A stretch of DNA of 29,715 nt from Actinomycetes bacterium (lineage in GTDB: Bacteria > Actinomycetota > Acidimicrobiia > Spongiisociales > UBA5794). Shown here piece by piece: positions 21,751-28,957 of the stretch (position 1 is the first letter of the stretch; every line of letters begins with the position of its first letter). Under the pieces are notes generated by a model. It did no database searches. It was not told where the DNA came from and was given only the letters and a program-made list of their open reading frames with translations. The translations under genes and the position numbers were made by a program. The DNA lies in contig JAMBLH010000195.1 in NCBI GenBank assembly GCA_023336875.1, forward strand, positions 1 to 29,715. The letters are read 5' to 3'.

Positions 21751-22826
21751 CAGGATGCGACCACGTCGTCAAGTGCGTGTATCAAGCGTTCGTTCTCTGC
21801 AGGGGTACCCACCGTGACCCTCACTCCCTTGCCGAGAATCCGAACGATCACTCCCTCGCGCAGCAGTGCATCAAAGAGCCCAACAGCATCATCCTGTGGC
21901 TCGAAATACACAAAATTCGCCTGTGAATTCGCAACGCGATATCCGCGGCTCGACAACTCGGCGGTGAGGTAGGACCTGCCCTTTGCATTGGCCTCGGCTC
22001 GCTCAGCTACGCTGTCGCGAAGTGGCAGCGCAGCGAGCGCTGCAACCTGAGCCGGAGTAGTCACCGCGAACGGCGGTTGCGTTACTCGCAGTTTGGCAAT
22101 GAGGTCAGGATGTCCAACGCCGTACCCAACGCGCAGGCCGGCAAGGCCATAGATCTTCGAGAATGTTCTGGCTACGAGGACATTGGGAAGGAGCGGGGCT
22201 TGATCGATCATAGATGCGAACGACGGATCGGTCACGTACTCGCCATAGGCCTCATCTATGACCACAAGCACCGACTCATCGACAGCGTCAATGAAGGCCC
22301 TGATGTCTTCTCCTGACCGAATGCCGCCTGTGGGGTTGTTCGGGTTGCAGATGTACACAATGGTTGTCTCGTCAGTGATCGCGGCGAGCATGGCGTCGAG
22401 ATCATGGTCGAATCGATCATCGAGGGACACCGCGATCGGGGTCGCGAACGCAACAAGTGTGGCGATGCGGTACATGATGAAGCTTGGCTCAGCGAAGACA
22501 GCATTGGTACCTGTCCCGCCGACAGACAACGCCGTGCAGCGCAACACCTCCGATGATCCGGCCCCTACCCAGATGCTTGACGGTTCAACATCATGGTGGA
22601 GTGCAAGAGCCTTGGTCAGTTCGTACTGGCCACTGTCCGGATACCTGTTGACGGTCGTTCCAGACGCTGCGATGGCTTCGACCACCTCGGGGAACGGTTC
22701 CGTCGGGCACTCATTCGACGCAAGTTTGTCTATCGAGTCGATTCCCAGTTCCCTGGCGACTTCCCCGATCGGTTTCCCTAGTGTGTAGCTGGGAACGGCA
22801 TCAAGGTCTGGCCTATACGTCGGCAC
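21750..22826 (-). CDS. hisC: Histidinol-phosphate aminotransferase-type PLP enzyme
   Basis: 358 aa, class I/II (fold type I) aminotransferase with HisC features: ASNECPTEPFPEVV and VNRYPDSGQYELTKAL at the N-terminus, ICNPNNPTG (160-167), DEAY with the conserved Asp and Tyr, and the PLP Lys224 in ARTFSKIYGLAGLRVGYG. The C-terminal IVRILGKGVRVTVGTPAENERLIHAL is typical. It starts at GTG 22826 with GGAGGA about 10 nt upstream. It is not with other his genes; instead it is coupled to the E1 dehydrogenase, so it may serve (also) in transamination of another amino acid, for example an aromatic or branched one. Confidence 0.88.
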   Translation of the reverse strand: MPTYRPDLDAVPSYTLGKPIGEVARELGIDSIDKLASNECPTEPFPEVVEAIAASGTTVNRYPDSGQYELTKALALHHDVEPSSIWVGAGSSEVLRCTALSVGGTGTNAVFAEPSFIMYRIATLVAFATPIAVSLDDRFDHDLDAMLAAITDETTIVYICNPNNPTGGIRSGEDIRAFIDAVDESVLVVIDEAYGEYVTDPSFASMIDQAPLLPNVLVARTFSKIYGLAGLRVGYGVGHPDLIAKLRVTQPPFAVTTPAQVAALAALPLRDSVAERAEANAKGRSYLTAELSSRGYRVANSQANFVYFEPQDDAVGLFDALLREGVIVRILGKGVRVTVGTPAENERLIHALDDVVAS

Positions 22827-22906
22827 GGTGCAATGTCCTCCGTTCGAACGACGACCTCAGAGTACCCAGACAGATAGCGCTGCGCGGCGCCCCGTCATAG
22901 CGACGG

Positions 22907-23542
22907 CTACGCGACGATCGTCTCGGAATCTGGCTGTTGTATCACAAAGGCGATGACCAACGACTCCCTCGAAGGCCATAGCCGCAATGTGTCAGCAGCA
23001 GTAGCGTTCGCAAAGGTCCTGAATTCTGACCACGTCATCATCTTTTGTGGCGTCACGACAAGATTGAGATTTGGGCGGGGAATCAGCTTCTCGCCATCGA
23101 GGTCGAACCCCTCCATCTCGACGACACCCAGATCAAGCTCCTCGCATTTCTCGATAAAGCCTTCAGCATCACCACGTCTGAAGAATCCCTCGCCGTCGTC
23201 AGTGCGATACAGAGCTCGTGCATCGAAATCTCCCAGCAGTTCGGCGGTTGCGGGGTGCACATCGAGCGCCTCGTCTGCCGCCTCGGCCACTGCCTCCCTG
23301 AGCGCCTCAAAGTCGTCATCGAACGCATTGGGATCGACAATCTGGAGGGCGGTGTCGAGCAGCTGTTGGATCTCCCTGACATCGAGATCCTGCACGTCGC
23401 CATCTTCATCGGGGTAGATCTGGACGATGGGGATCTCGCCATCCCAGAACACCATTCCAATGAAGTCATCCCCACGCCAGAGTTCAACGATCGTGCCGTC
23501 GAAGTCATCACGCTCTGTCTCGACCATCTGTATTGGAAGCAT
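22907..23542 (-). CDS. Acidic hypothetical protein
   Basis: 211 aa, strongly acidic, soluble, no membrane segment or signal. The N-terminal part (ELWRGDDFIGMVFWDGEIPIVQIYPDEDGDVQDLDVREIQQLL) reads like a small beta-sheet followed by a helix. The C-terminal part has RPNLNLVVTPQKMMTWSEFRTFANATAADTLRLWPSRES. I recognise no named family. The ATG at 23542 lies 6 nt after a TACTGT -10, and the heptamer repeat sits directly upstream of that element. The gene stands alone between the hisC-like and DUF427 genes. Confidence 0.8.
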   Translation of the reverse strand: MLPIQMVETERDDFDGTIVELWRGDDFIGMVFWDGEIPIVQIYPDEDGDVQDLDVREIQQLLDTALQIVDPNAFDDDFEALREAVAEAADEALDVHPATAELLGDFDARALYRTDDGEGFFRRGDAEGFIEKCEELDLGVVEMEGFDLDGEKLIPRPNLNLVVTPQKMMTWSEFRTFANATAADTLRLWPSRESLVIAFVIQQPDSETIVA

Positions 23543-23548
23543 GGCGTA

Positions 23549-23554
23549 ACAGTA
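23549..23554 (-). promoter_or_regulatory. -10 element of a probable leaderless promoter for the acidic protein
   Basis: Minus-strand TACTGT, then 6 nt, then the ATG at 23542. The region where a -35 would be is filled by the heptamer repeat. Confidence 0.45.
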
Positions 23555-23582
23555 GACAGCTGTCAGTAGTCAGCTGTCAGCT
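23555..23582. repeat. Heptamer tandem repeat (GTCAGCT)n
   Basis: Four adjacent units: GACAGCT, GTCAGTA, GTCAGCT, GTCAGCT, with a decayed fifth (AACAGTA) at 23548-23554. It includes the stop codon of the DUF427 gene (23577-23579) and abuts the promoter of the acidic protein gene. Confidence 0.85.
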
Positions 23583-23912
23583 CTTGACATTGACCCCGCG
23601 CCAGAATGCAACGTAGTTTTTGATGTCGGAAGCAGCAGGCTTCGGCGACGGGTAGAACCATGCTGCACCTTTGTTGACGCTGCCATCCACCACCACGTCG
23701 TAGTAGTCCGCAGTGCCCTTCCACGGACACCTCGTATGCTGTCTCGAAGCCTTGAGCAGCGCCGGGTCTACTGACTCGGGAGGGAAGTAGTGATTTCCCT
23801 CAACGATGATCGTCTCTTCGCTCTGCGCGATAACGGCGCCGTTCCATGATGCTGTGGCCACTCGATCTCCCTGTAGGTGCACCTTGAGCAACGAACCGAG
23901 AACCAAATGCAT
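23577..23912 (-). CDS. DUF427-family protein
   Basis: 111 aa. DUF427 features are clear: SWNGAVIAQSEETIIVEGNHYFPPESV, TRCPWKGTADYYDV with the conserved Cys-Pro-Trp-Lys-Gly, and AWFYPSPKPAASDIKNYVAFWRG near the C-terminus. The family is a small beta-fold of unknown biochemical role. The start is uncertain: ATG at 23912 is used, a GTG at 23882 would suit the family core equally well. The stop lies inside the heptamer repeat. It is divergent from the PEBP lipoprotein gene, 68 nt away. Confidence 0.85.
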   Translation of the reverse strand: MHLVLGSLLKVHLQGDRVATASWNGAVIAQSEETIIVEGNHYFPPESVDPALLKASRQHTRCPWKGTADYYDVVVDGSVNKGAAWFYPSPKPAASDIKNYVAFWRGVNVKS

Positions 23913-23980
23913 TCCCGTGCATCGATTGACCACACGGCGTAGTCTGAAGCCACAGAACGAAAGCAGCATCAGGAAGACCC

Positions 23981-24544
23981 ATGAGTAGACAACTCTCTCT
24001 GGCGCTTGGAGCCATATTGATCCTTGCCGCCTGTTCCTCATCAACGGAGGACACGTCAGCAGATTCCGGCGCCGCACCCACAACATCCACCGAGACGAGC
24101 ACACCAACCATGGGCCTCTCCTCACCAGCCTTCGCCGAAGGCGAAGTGATACCGACTGAATACACGTGCGATGGTGCAGACACATCGCCACAACTCGACA
24201 TTGCGGGCATTCCCGCAGGGACTGTTTCGCTTGCACTCATCATGGATGATCCGGACGCCCCCGGCGGCACCTGGGATCATTGGCTCGCGTTCAACATCGA
24301 ACCGACGGAGATGATCGGAACGGGTGAGGATGCCATCGGTACCGGCGGACGCAACTCCTGGGACGAAACGGGATACGGCGGGCCCTGCCCTCCATCGGGA
24401 AGCCATAGATACTTCTTCAGAGTGTTCGCTCTCGACTCCACGCTCTTTCTGGATGAGGGTGCGGACAAGGCAACCGTGACTGCTTCGATGAAAGGTCACA
24501 CTCTCGAAATGGCCGAACTCATGGGCGTGTATTCCCGCGGCTAG
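23981..24544 (+). CDS. Lipoprotein of the PEBP family (YbhB/YbcL type)
   Basis: 187 aa. A lipoprotein signal ends in LAAC with lipidated Cys18, followed by a Ser/Thr/Glu linker (19-45). The phosphatidylethanolamine-binding-protein domain carries MDDPDAPGGTWDHW (about 88-101) and GYGGPCPPSGSHRYFFRVFAL, the ligand-pocket motifs of bacterial PEBP homologues. These proteins bind phosphate-like ligands; their physiological role is not settled. It should be anchored outside the cytoplasmic membrane. AGGAAG precedes the ATG. Confidence 0.92.
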   Translation: MSRQLSLALGAILILAACSSSTEDTSADSGAAPTTSTETSTPTMGLSSPAFAEGEVIPTEYTCDGADTSPQLDIAGIPAGTVSLALIMDDPDAPGGTWDHWLAFNIEPTEMIGTGEDAIGTGGRNSWDETGYGGPCPPSGSHRYFFRVFALDSTLFLDEGADKATVTASMKGHTLEMAELMGVYSRG

Positions 24545-24578
24545 TTCTCAGACCGCTGGCCAACCATCGGGCCCGCCC

Positions 24579-25040
24579 CTACATGACAAAGGGGATCAAT
24601 CTCCATGGAACATCTGATCTGTAGCCTCGATAACCAGAAACCGTTGCCACGAGCATCTCCTCCTCGCGACCTGTCTTGGCCATGAAGAAGACGAGAAACG
24701 TGAACGAGGTGAGCAGCACCACAGGATTGGCGTACGCAAGCCCAACGCCGAGCGTGAAGAGCACGATCCCCGAATACATGGGGTGGCGAACATATCTGTA
24801 CGGACCGCCCTCAACGAGTTGCGCACCATCGACAGGTCTTGGGAAGGGCGACACGCGCCACCCGTGCTGCATGAGCGACCACATCGACAAAAGGGCACCT
24901 GCCAACGCAAGGATGAGACCCATCACCTGCGCAAGGATGAGACCTGGCACACCACTAACGGTATCACCGGAAATCAGCGCCATGAAGAAGAAGACGAACA
25001 GCGCACCCTGCGCAATAACCCACCCGACCCCTAGACTCAT
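24579..25040 (-). CDS. Isoprenylcysteine carboxyl methyltransferase/PEMT-like membrane protein
   Basis: 153 aa from ATG at 25040. Four to five hydrophobic helices surround the family motif GGPYRYVRHPMYSG and the C-terminal REEEMLVATVSGYRGYR, typical of the bacterial ICMT/phospholipid methyltransferase group, which transfers methyl groups from SAM at the membrane. The substrate is unknown. A start at 25073 would add MPDNLSHSDSD, but then the HspR-type operator would lie inside the gene; the helix-like start MSLGVGWVIAQGALF argues for 25040. It is divergent from clpB, so that operator could affect both. Confidence 0.85.
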   Translation of the reverse strand: MSLGVGWVIAQGALFVFFFMALISGDTVSGVPGLILAQVMGLILALAGALLSMWSLMQHGWRVSPFPRPVDGAQLVEGGPYRYVRHPMYSGIVLFTLGVGLAYANPVVLLTSFTFLVFFMAKTGREEEMLVATVSGYRGYRSDVPWRLIPFVM

Positions 25041-25063
25041 ATCTGAGTCGGAGTGACTTAGAT
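25041..25063 (+). promoter_or_regulatory. HAIR-like HspR operator in the clpB promoter region
   Basis: ATCTGAGT (25041-25048), 7 nt, ACTTAGAT (25056-25063): an inverted repeat with 7 of 8 matching positions and the exact HAIR spacing. Against the HAIR consensus CTTGAGT-N7-ACTCAAG the halves match 5 of 7 and 4 of 7. In Streptomyces clpB is an HspR target. No sure -10 follows; GATTAT and TTATCT just downstream are candidates. Confidence 0.65.
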
Positions 25064-25133
25064 TATCTGGCATAGACCTGACCACTTCGGTGTTGTATAT
25101 GGTACGTAGTATCTCTTCAAGGATCTGGAATTC

Positions 25134-27701
25134 ATGGACATTAACAACTTCACCCAACGCAGCCAGGAGGCGATTCTCGCCGCCAGGTCCACAGCCGAGC
25201 GCAACAATAACCAGTATGCCCAACCGGAGCACCTTCTCGAAGGACTCCTCGCCCAGACCGATGGTCTCGTGTATCCGCTGCTCACCAAGATGGGCGTACA
25301 CGTTTCGGATATCAAGGGGCCGCTTGAGCGCGCCACCGAGAGGATTCCTACCGTGGTCGGTGGAGGGGAAGTCACATTCTCCCCTGAGACGGTCGCAGTA
25401 CTCGAGGCTGCAGATGCACAACGCGAAGCCCTCAAGGATTCCTACGTCTCGGTTGAGCACATCATTCTCGCTCTTGCTGAATCCAAGACCAGGACAGGCG
25501 AGATCCTGAGGGATGCTGGTCTGACGAAGGAAGCTGTGCTATCGGGACTTGCAGAAGTTCGCGGAGCACAACGCGTCACGAGCCAGAACCCTGAGGACAC
25601 ATTCGCCCCTCTCGAGCAGTACGGCCGTGACCTCACTGAGGACGCTCGCAATGGCAAGCTTGATCCCGTGATCGGGCGAGACGACGAGATTCGACGCGTC
25701 GTGCAGGTCCTGTCACGACGTACGAAGAATAATCCTGTCCTCATCGGAGAACCCGGCACCGGCAAGACGGCGATTGCCGAAGGGCTTGCGCAGCGGATCG
25801 CCGACGGTGACGTGCCTGACAGTCTCAGGAACCGCAGACTCATCTCGCTCGATATCGGAGCCATGCTTGCTGGTGCGAAATACCGCGGCGAATTCGAGGA
25901 ACGTCTCCAGGCGGTCCTCAATGAGATCAAGGCATCTGACGGACGCGTCATCACATTCATCGATGAAATGCACACGATCGTCGGCGCGGGCGCATCAGAG
26001 GGCTCAATGGATGCGTCAAACATGCTCAAGCCGATGCTTGCCCGCGGCGAATTGCGAATGATCGGAGCGACAACCCTCGACGAGTTCCGCAAGTACATCG
26101 AGAAGGACGCAGCCCTGGAACGCCGATTCCAGCCTGTGCTTGTCGAAGCGCCCTCTGTTGATGAGACAGTCGGGATTCTCCGTGGACTCAAGGAACGCTA
26201 CGAGATACACCATGGAGTTCGTATCACGGACGCCGCGCTCATCGGTGCAGCTGTTCTGTCTGACCGATACGTCACGGGTCGACACCTCCCTGACAAGGCG
26301 ATCGATCTCGTTGACGAGGCTGCGTCGAAGCTCCGGATCGAGATCGATTCGATGCCAGACGAGATTGATGAACTCGAGCGTCGTCGCAGGCAACTCGAGA
26401 TCGAGAAGCAGGCGCTGTCGAAAGAGGAGGACGCGGCATCGAAGGAGCGCCTCGCCGTGATCGAGGAAGAACTGGCGAACCTCAGCGAGAAGCTGGACAC
26501 GTTGAACGCGCACTGGCAACTCGAGAAGGACTCCATCGCGGGAATCCGATCGATCAAGGAACAGATCGAGGAGGCGCGCAGCGATGCAGAGCGTGTTGAG
26601 CGAGAGGGCGACCTTGAGAGAGCAGCGGAACTCCGCTACGCGACCCTACCCGCCCTCCAGCAGCAGCTGACCGAGGGTCAGGAAAAGCTCGACGAACTTC
26701 AGGTCAACCTGAAGATGCTCAAGGAGGAGGTCGACGAGGAGGACGTGGCCGAGGTCGTGAGCCGATGGACCGGCGTCCCTGTCTCCAAGCTCATGGAGGG
26801 AGAGATGCAGAAGCTCATCCAACTTGAGGAGCATCTCCATGAGAGAGTGATAGGACAGGACGACGCCGTGTCTGCGATCTCCAACGCGATCAGACGCTCA
26901 AGAGCAGGACTCTCTGATCCGAATCGACCCATTGGATCGTTCCTCTTCCTTGGACCGACCGGAGTTGGCAAGACAGAACTTGCACGGGCCCTGGCGGAAT
27001 TCATGTTCGATGACGAGCGGGCGATGGTGCGGATCGATATGTCCGAATACATGGAGAAGCACTCCGTCTCGCGTCTGATCGGAGCACCTCCCGGGTACGT
27101 CGGATATGACGAGGGAGGTCAACTCACTGAGGCTGTGAGGCGGAGGCCCTACTCCGTTGTCCTGCTCGATGAGGTGGAGAAGGCGCATCCCGAGGTCTTC
27201 AATGCCCTCCTGCAGGTGCTCGACGACGGCCGCATGACCGATGGTCAGGGACGAACGGTCGACTTCACGAACACAGTGCTCGTGATGACATCGAACCTGG
27301 GGTCCGAGTTCATAGATCCGGACATGCCTGATGAGGCGGTCGAGTCACGAGTGATGGATGTCGTTCGCACTCACTTCAGGCCCGAGTTTCTCAACCGGAT
27401 CGATGACACCATCGTGTTTCATCGACTCTCGAAGGATGACCTGCGGCTGATCGTCGAGATCCAGTTCGAAGCGCTTCGGAACCGGCTCGCGCAGCGCAAG
27501 ATCGAGGTGGTTCTCACCGAGGACGCGATCGATTGGCTCACGGACAACGGCTATGACCCGGTGTACGGAGCCCGTCCACTCAAGCGATTGTTGCAAACCG
27601 CTGTAGCGGACCCCCTCGCGCTGAGAGTTCTCAGCGGCGACCTCACCGAGGGTTCGACGGTCACCATCGGAACTGACGGAGACGAGCTCACCTTCAACTG
27701 A
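25134..27701 (+). CDS. clpB: Disaggregase chaperone ClpB
   Basis: 855 aa, full length. It has the N domain (1-145), first AAA+ module with Walker A GEPGTGKT (about 205-212) and Walker B VITFIDEMH, the coiled-coil middle domain (about 400-520, ERRRRQLEIEKQALSKEED), second AAA+ module with Walker A GPTGVGKT (about 607-614) and Walker B VVLLDEVEKAHP, and the C-terminal GYDPVYGARPLKRLLQ. It lacks the adaptor tripeptide of ClpA and has the long M domain, so it is ClpB, which rescues aggregates together with DnaK/DnaJ/GrpE. AAGGA precedes the ATG. Its promoter region carries a HAIR-like element. Confidence 0.97.
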   Translation: MDINNFTQRSQEAILAARSTAERNNNQYAQPEHLLEGLLAQTDGLVYPLLTKMGVHVSDIKGPLERATERIPTVVGGGEVTFSPETVAVLEAADAQREALKDSYVSVEHIILALAESKTRTGEILRDAGLTKEAVLSGLAEVRGAQRVTSQNPEDTFAPLEQYGRDLTEDARNGKLDPVIGRDDEIRRVVQVLSRRTKNNPVLIGEPGTGKTAIAEGLAQRIADGDVPDSLRNRRLISLDIGAMLAGAKYRGEFEERLQAVLNEIKASDGRVITFIDEMHTIVGAGASEGSMDASNMLKPMLARGELRMIGATTLDEFRKYIEKDAALERRFQPVLVEAPSVDETVGILRGLKERYEIHHGVRITDAALIGAAVLSDRYVTGRHLPDKAIDLVDEAASKLRIEIDSMPDEIDELERRRRQLEIEKQALSKEEDAASKERLAVIEEELANLSEKLDTLNAHWQLEKDSIAGIRSIKEQIEEARSDAERVEREGDLERAAELRYATLPALQQQLTEGQEKLDELQVNLKMLKEEVDEEDVAEVVSRWTGVPVSKLMEGEMQKLIQLEEHLHERVIGQDDAVSAISNAIRRSRAGLSDPNRPIGSFLFLGPTGVGKTELARALAEFMFDDERAMVRIDMSEYMEKHSVSRLIGAPPGYVGYDEGGQLTEAVRRRPYSVVLLDEVEKAHPEVFNALLQVLDDGRMTDGQGRTVDFTNTVLVMTSNLGSEFIDPDMPDEAVESRVMDVVRTHFRPEFLNRIDDTIVFHRLSKDDLRLIVEIQFEALRNRLAQRKIEVVLTEDAIDWLTDNGYDPVYGARPLKRLLQTAVADPLALRVLSGDLTEGSTVTIGTDGDELTFN

Positions 27702-27720
27702 CAGAAGCACAACGGCCTGT

Positions 27721-27749
27721 TTGACAAGTTAGTGATAGTTTGATATCTT
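27721..27749 (+). promoter_or_regulatory. Promoter of the padR-nfeD-SPFH operon
   Basis: A consensus -35 TTGACA (27721-27726), 17 nt, and -10 TATCTT (27744-27749). It is the best-looking housekeeping promoter of the window and starts 20 nt after the clpB stop codon. Confidence 0.75.
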
Positions 27750-27781
27750 AGTTTGCAAGGTATCACTTACACTTTGATATC
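27728..27781 (+). promoter_or_regulatory. Probable PadR operator
   Basis: GTTAGTGATA (27728-27737) and TATCACTTAC (27761-27770) are inverted with 9 of 10 matches, flanking the -10. A 9-bp direct repeat TTTGATATC occurs at 27739-27747 and 27773-27781. Overlap with the promoter fits repression by the PadR protein encoded next. Confidence 0.65.
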
Positions 27782-27804
27782 AAGCGAACTGAAGGAAGTT
27801 CGGT

Positions 27805-28137
27805 ATGGATCGTCGGAGCCAGCTTCTCAAGGGAGTACTCGACATGTGCCTCCTTGCGATAATCAGCGAGGAACCGAGTTATGGATACGAAATGGCGGAC
27901 AAACTCTCAACAAGGGGCCTGACGCTTTCGAGCGAGGGCTCGATCTATCCAACGCTTTCTAGGATGCAGCGTTCGGGACTCATCGAGGGCTACTTTGTTG
28001 AGGCCGACGGATCAGGGCCACCGCGCAAGTACTACCGCATTGCAGATGAAGGAACGAGGATGCTCGCAGAATGGACGAACGAGTGGTCAGACCTCAGCAC
28101 CGGGGTCAGCCAGGTAATGAAGGGAGCCGCGCAGTGA
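27805..28137 (+). CDS. PadR-family transcriptional regulator
   Basis: 110 aa, winged-HTH of the PadR type: LLKGVLDMCLLAIISEEPSYGYEMADKL at the N-terminus, EGSIYPTLSRMQRSGLIEGY (recognition helix and wing) and PPRKYYRIADEGTRML. The short C-terminal helix (about 85-105) makes the dimer, as in the small PadR subgroup. AAGGAAG lies upstream of the ATG. The stop overlaps the next gene (GTGA). PadR proteins of this subgroup are usually paired with a small helical partner domain in the next gene, which is what follows here. Confidence 0.93.
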   Translation: MDRRSQLLKGVLDMCLLAIISEEPSYGYEMADKLSTRGLTLSSEGSIYPTLSRMQRSGLIEGYFVEADGSGPPRKYYRIADEGTRMLAEWTNEWSDLSTGVSQVMKGAAQ

Positions 28138-28919
28138 CTGATCTGACCACCAACCAGGTCGTTGAAAAGTGCCAGAGCTACTGGCTGGGATCAGGTGTGA
28201 CCGCCAATACCGCTCAGGATATGGCGACCGAACTGCGGTCTCACCTGGACGAAGCCACCTCAGCGGGAAAGTCGGTTGAGGCAGTCACTGGAGTCGATCT
28301 CGAAGCCTTCGCTGAGGCGTGGGCGGAGGCCTCACGCGACCCACGGCCCGCAAGACCCCCCACCCCGCCATCGCTGCCGGTTGAGTCCGAAACCAAGTCA
28401 TCATTTGGCCTGTGGGCTGGCCTGGGGGCAATCGTGCTCCTCGTCGTGGCTGTTGCGATCCTTGCCCCTCATGATGAGACGGTCAATCAGTCCGCGTGGG
28501 TCACAATGTGGCTGATTGCCGCAGGAGTACTCGCGATCGGCGAGATGCTCACGGCAGGCTTCTTCCTACTCCCCTTCGCTGCGGGAGCTGCGGTGGCAGG
28601 CATACTTGCTCTGCTCTCCGTAAGCGTCCCCATCCAGATCATCACATTCGTTCTGGTCTCCGTAATGTCACTCTGGCTGCTCCAGCGATTCGCCAAGAAG
28701 GATATCCATGGTGAACTGCTCCCAGTAGGCGCCGCAAGGTACGTGGGCGCGTCAGCGATCGTCCTCCAGTCGGTAAAGAAATTTGATGACGGCATGGTGA
28801 GAATGGGTACTCAGGAGTGGCGTGCCACGACCGATAGGGACGAAGAGATCCTGGTTGGCACAGAGGTACGTGTCATCGAGGTACGGGGAGCCAGGCTCGT
28901 TATCGAAACCGTCAACTAG
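28134..28919 (+). CDS. NfeD-like membrane protein with an N-terminal PadR-partner-like helical domain
   Basis: 261 aa from GTG at 28134. Residues 1-70 form a soluble helical domain (VVEKCQSYWLGS..., MATELRSHLDEATSAGKS, DLEAFAEAWAEA) resembling the HAAS/DUF1700-like domains that accompany PadR regulators. A Pro-rich linker (71-83) follows, then a membrane helix (93-111) and the NfeD hairpin helices (122-186, GVLAIGEMLTAGFFLLPFAAGAAVAGI). The C-terminal domain (195-261, GASAIVLQSV...GTEVRVIEVRGARLVIE) is the NfeD OB-fold. NfeD proteins act with stomatin-type SPFH proteins, and such a gene comes next after 38 nt. Confidence 0.85.
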   Translation: MTDLTTNQVVEKCQSYWLGSGVTANTAQDMATELRSHLDEATSAGKSVEAVTGVDLEAFAEAWAEASRDPRPARPPTPPSLPVESETKSSFGLWAGLGAIVLLVVAVAILAPHDETVNQSAWVTMWLIAAGVLAIGEMLTAGFFLLPFAAGAAVAGILALLSVSVPIQIITFVLVSVMSLWLLQRFAKKDIHGELLPVGAARYVGASAIVLQSVKKFDDGMVRMGTQEWRATTDRDEEILVGTEVRVIEVRGARLVIETVN

Positions 28920-28957
28920 AGAAGTCGTAAACCAACCACAAGAGAGGAAGGGGAATC

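Noticed and set aside
22841..22850. Palindrome CGTTCGAACG upstream of the hisC-like gene as SOS box
   Set aside because: The actinobacterial LexA site has GAAC before GTTC with a spacer; here the order is reversed and there is no spacer.
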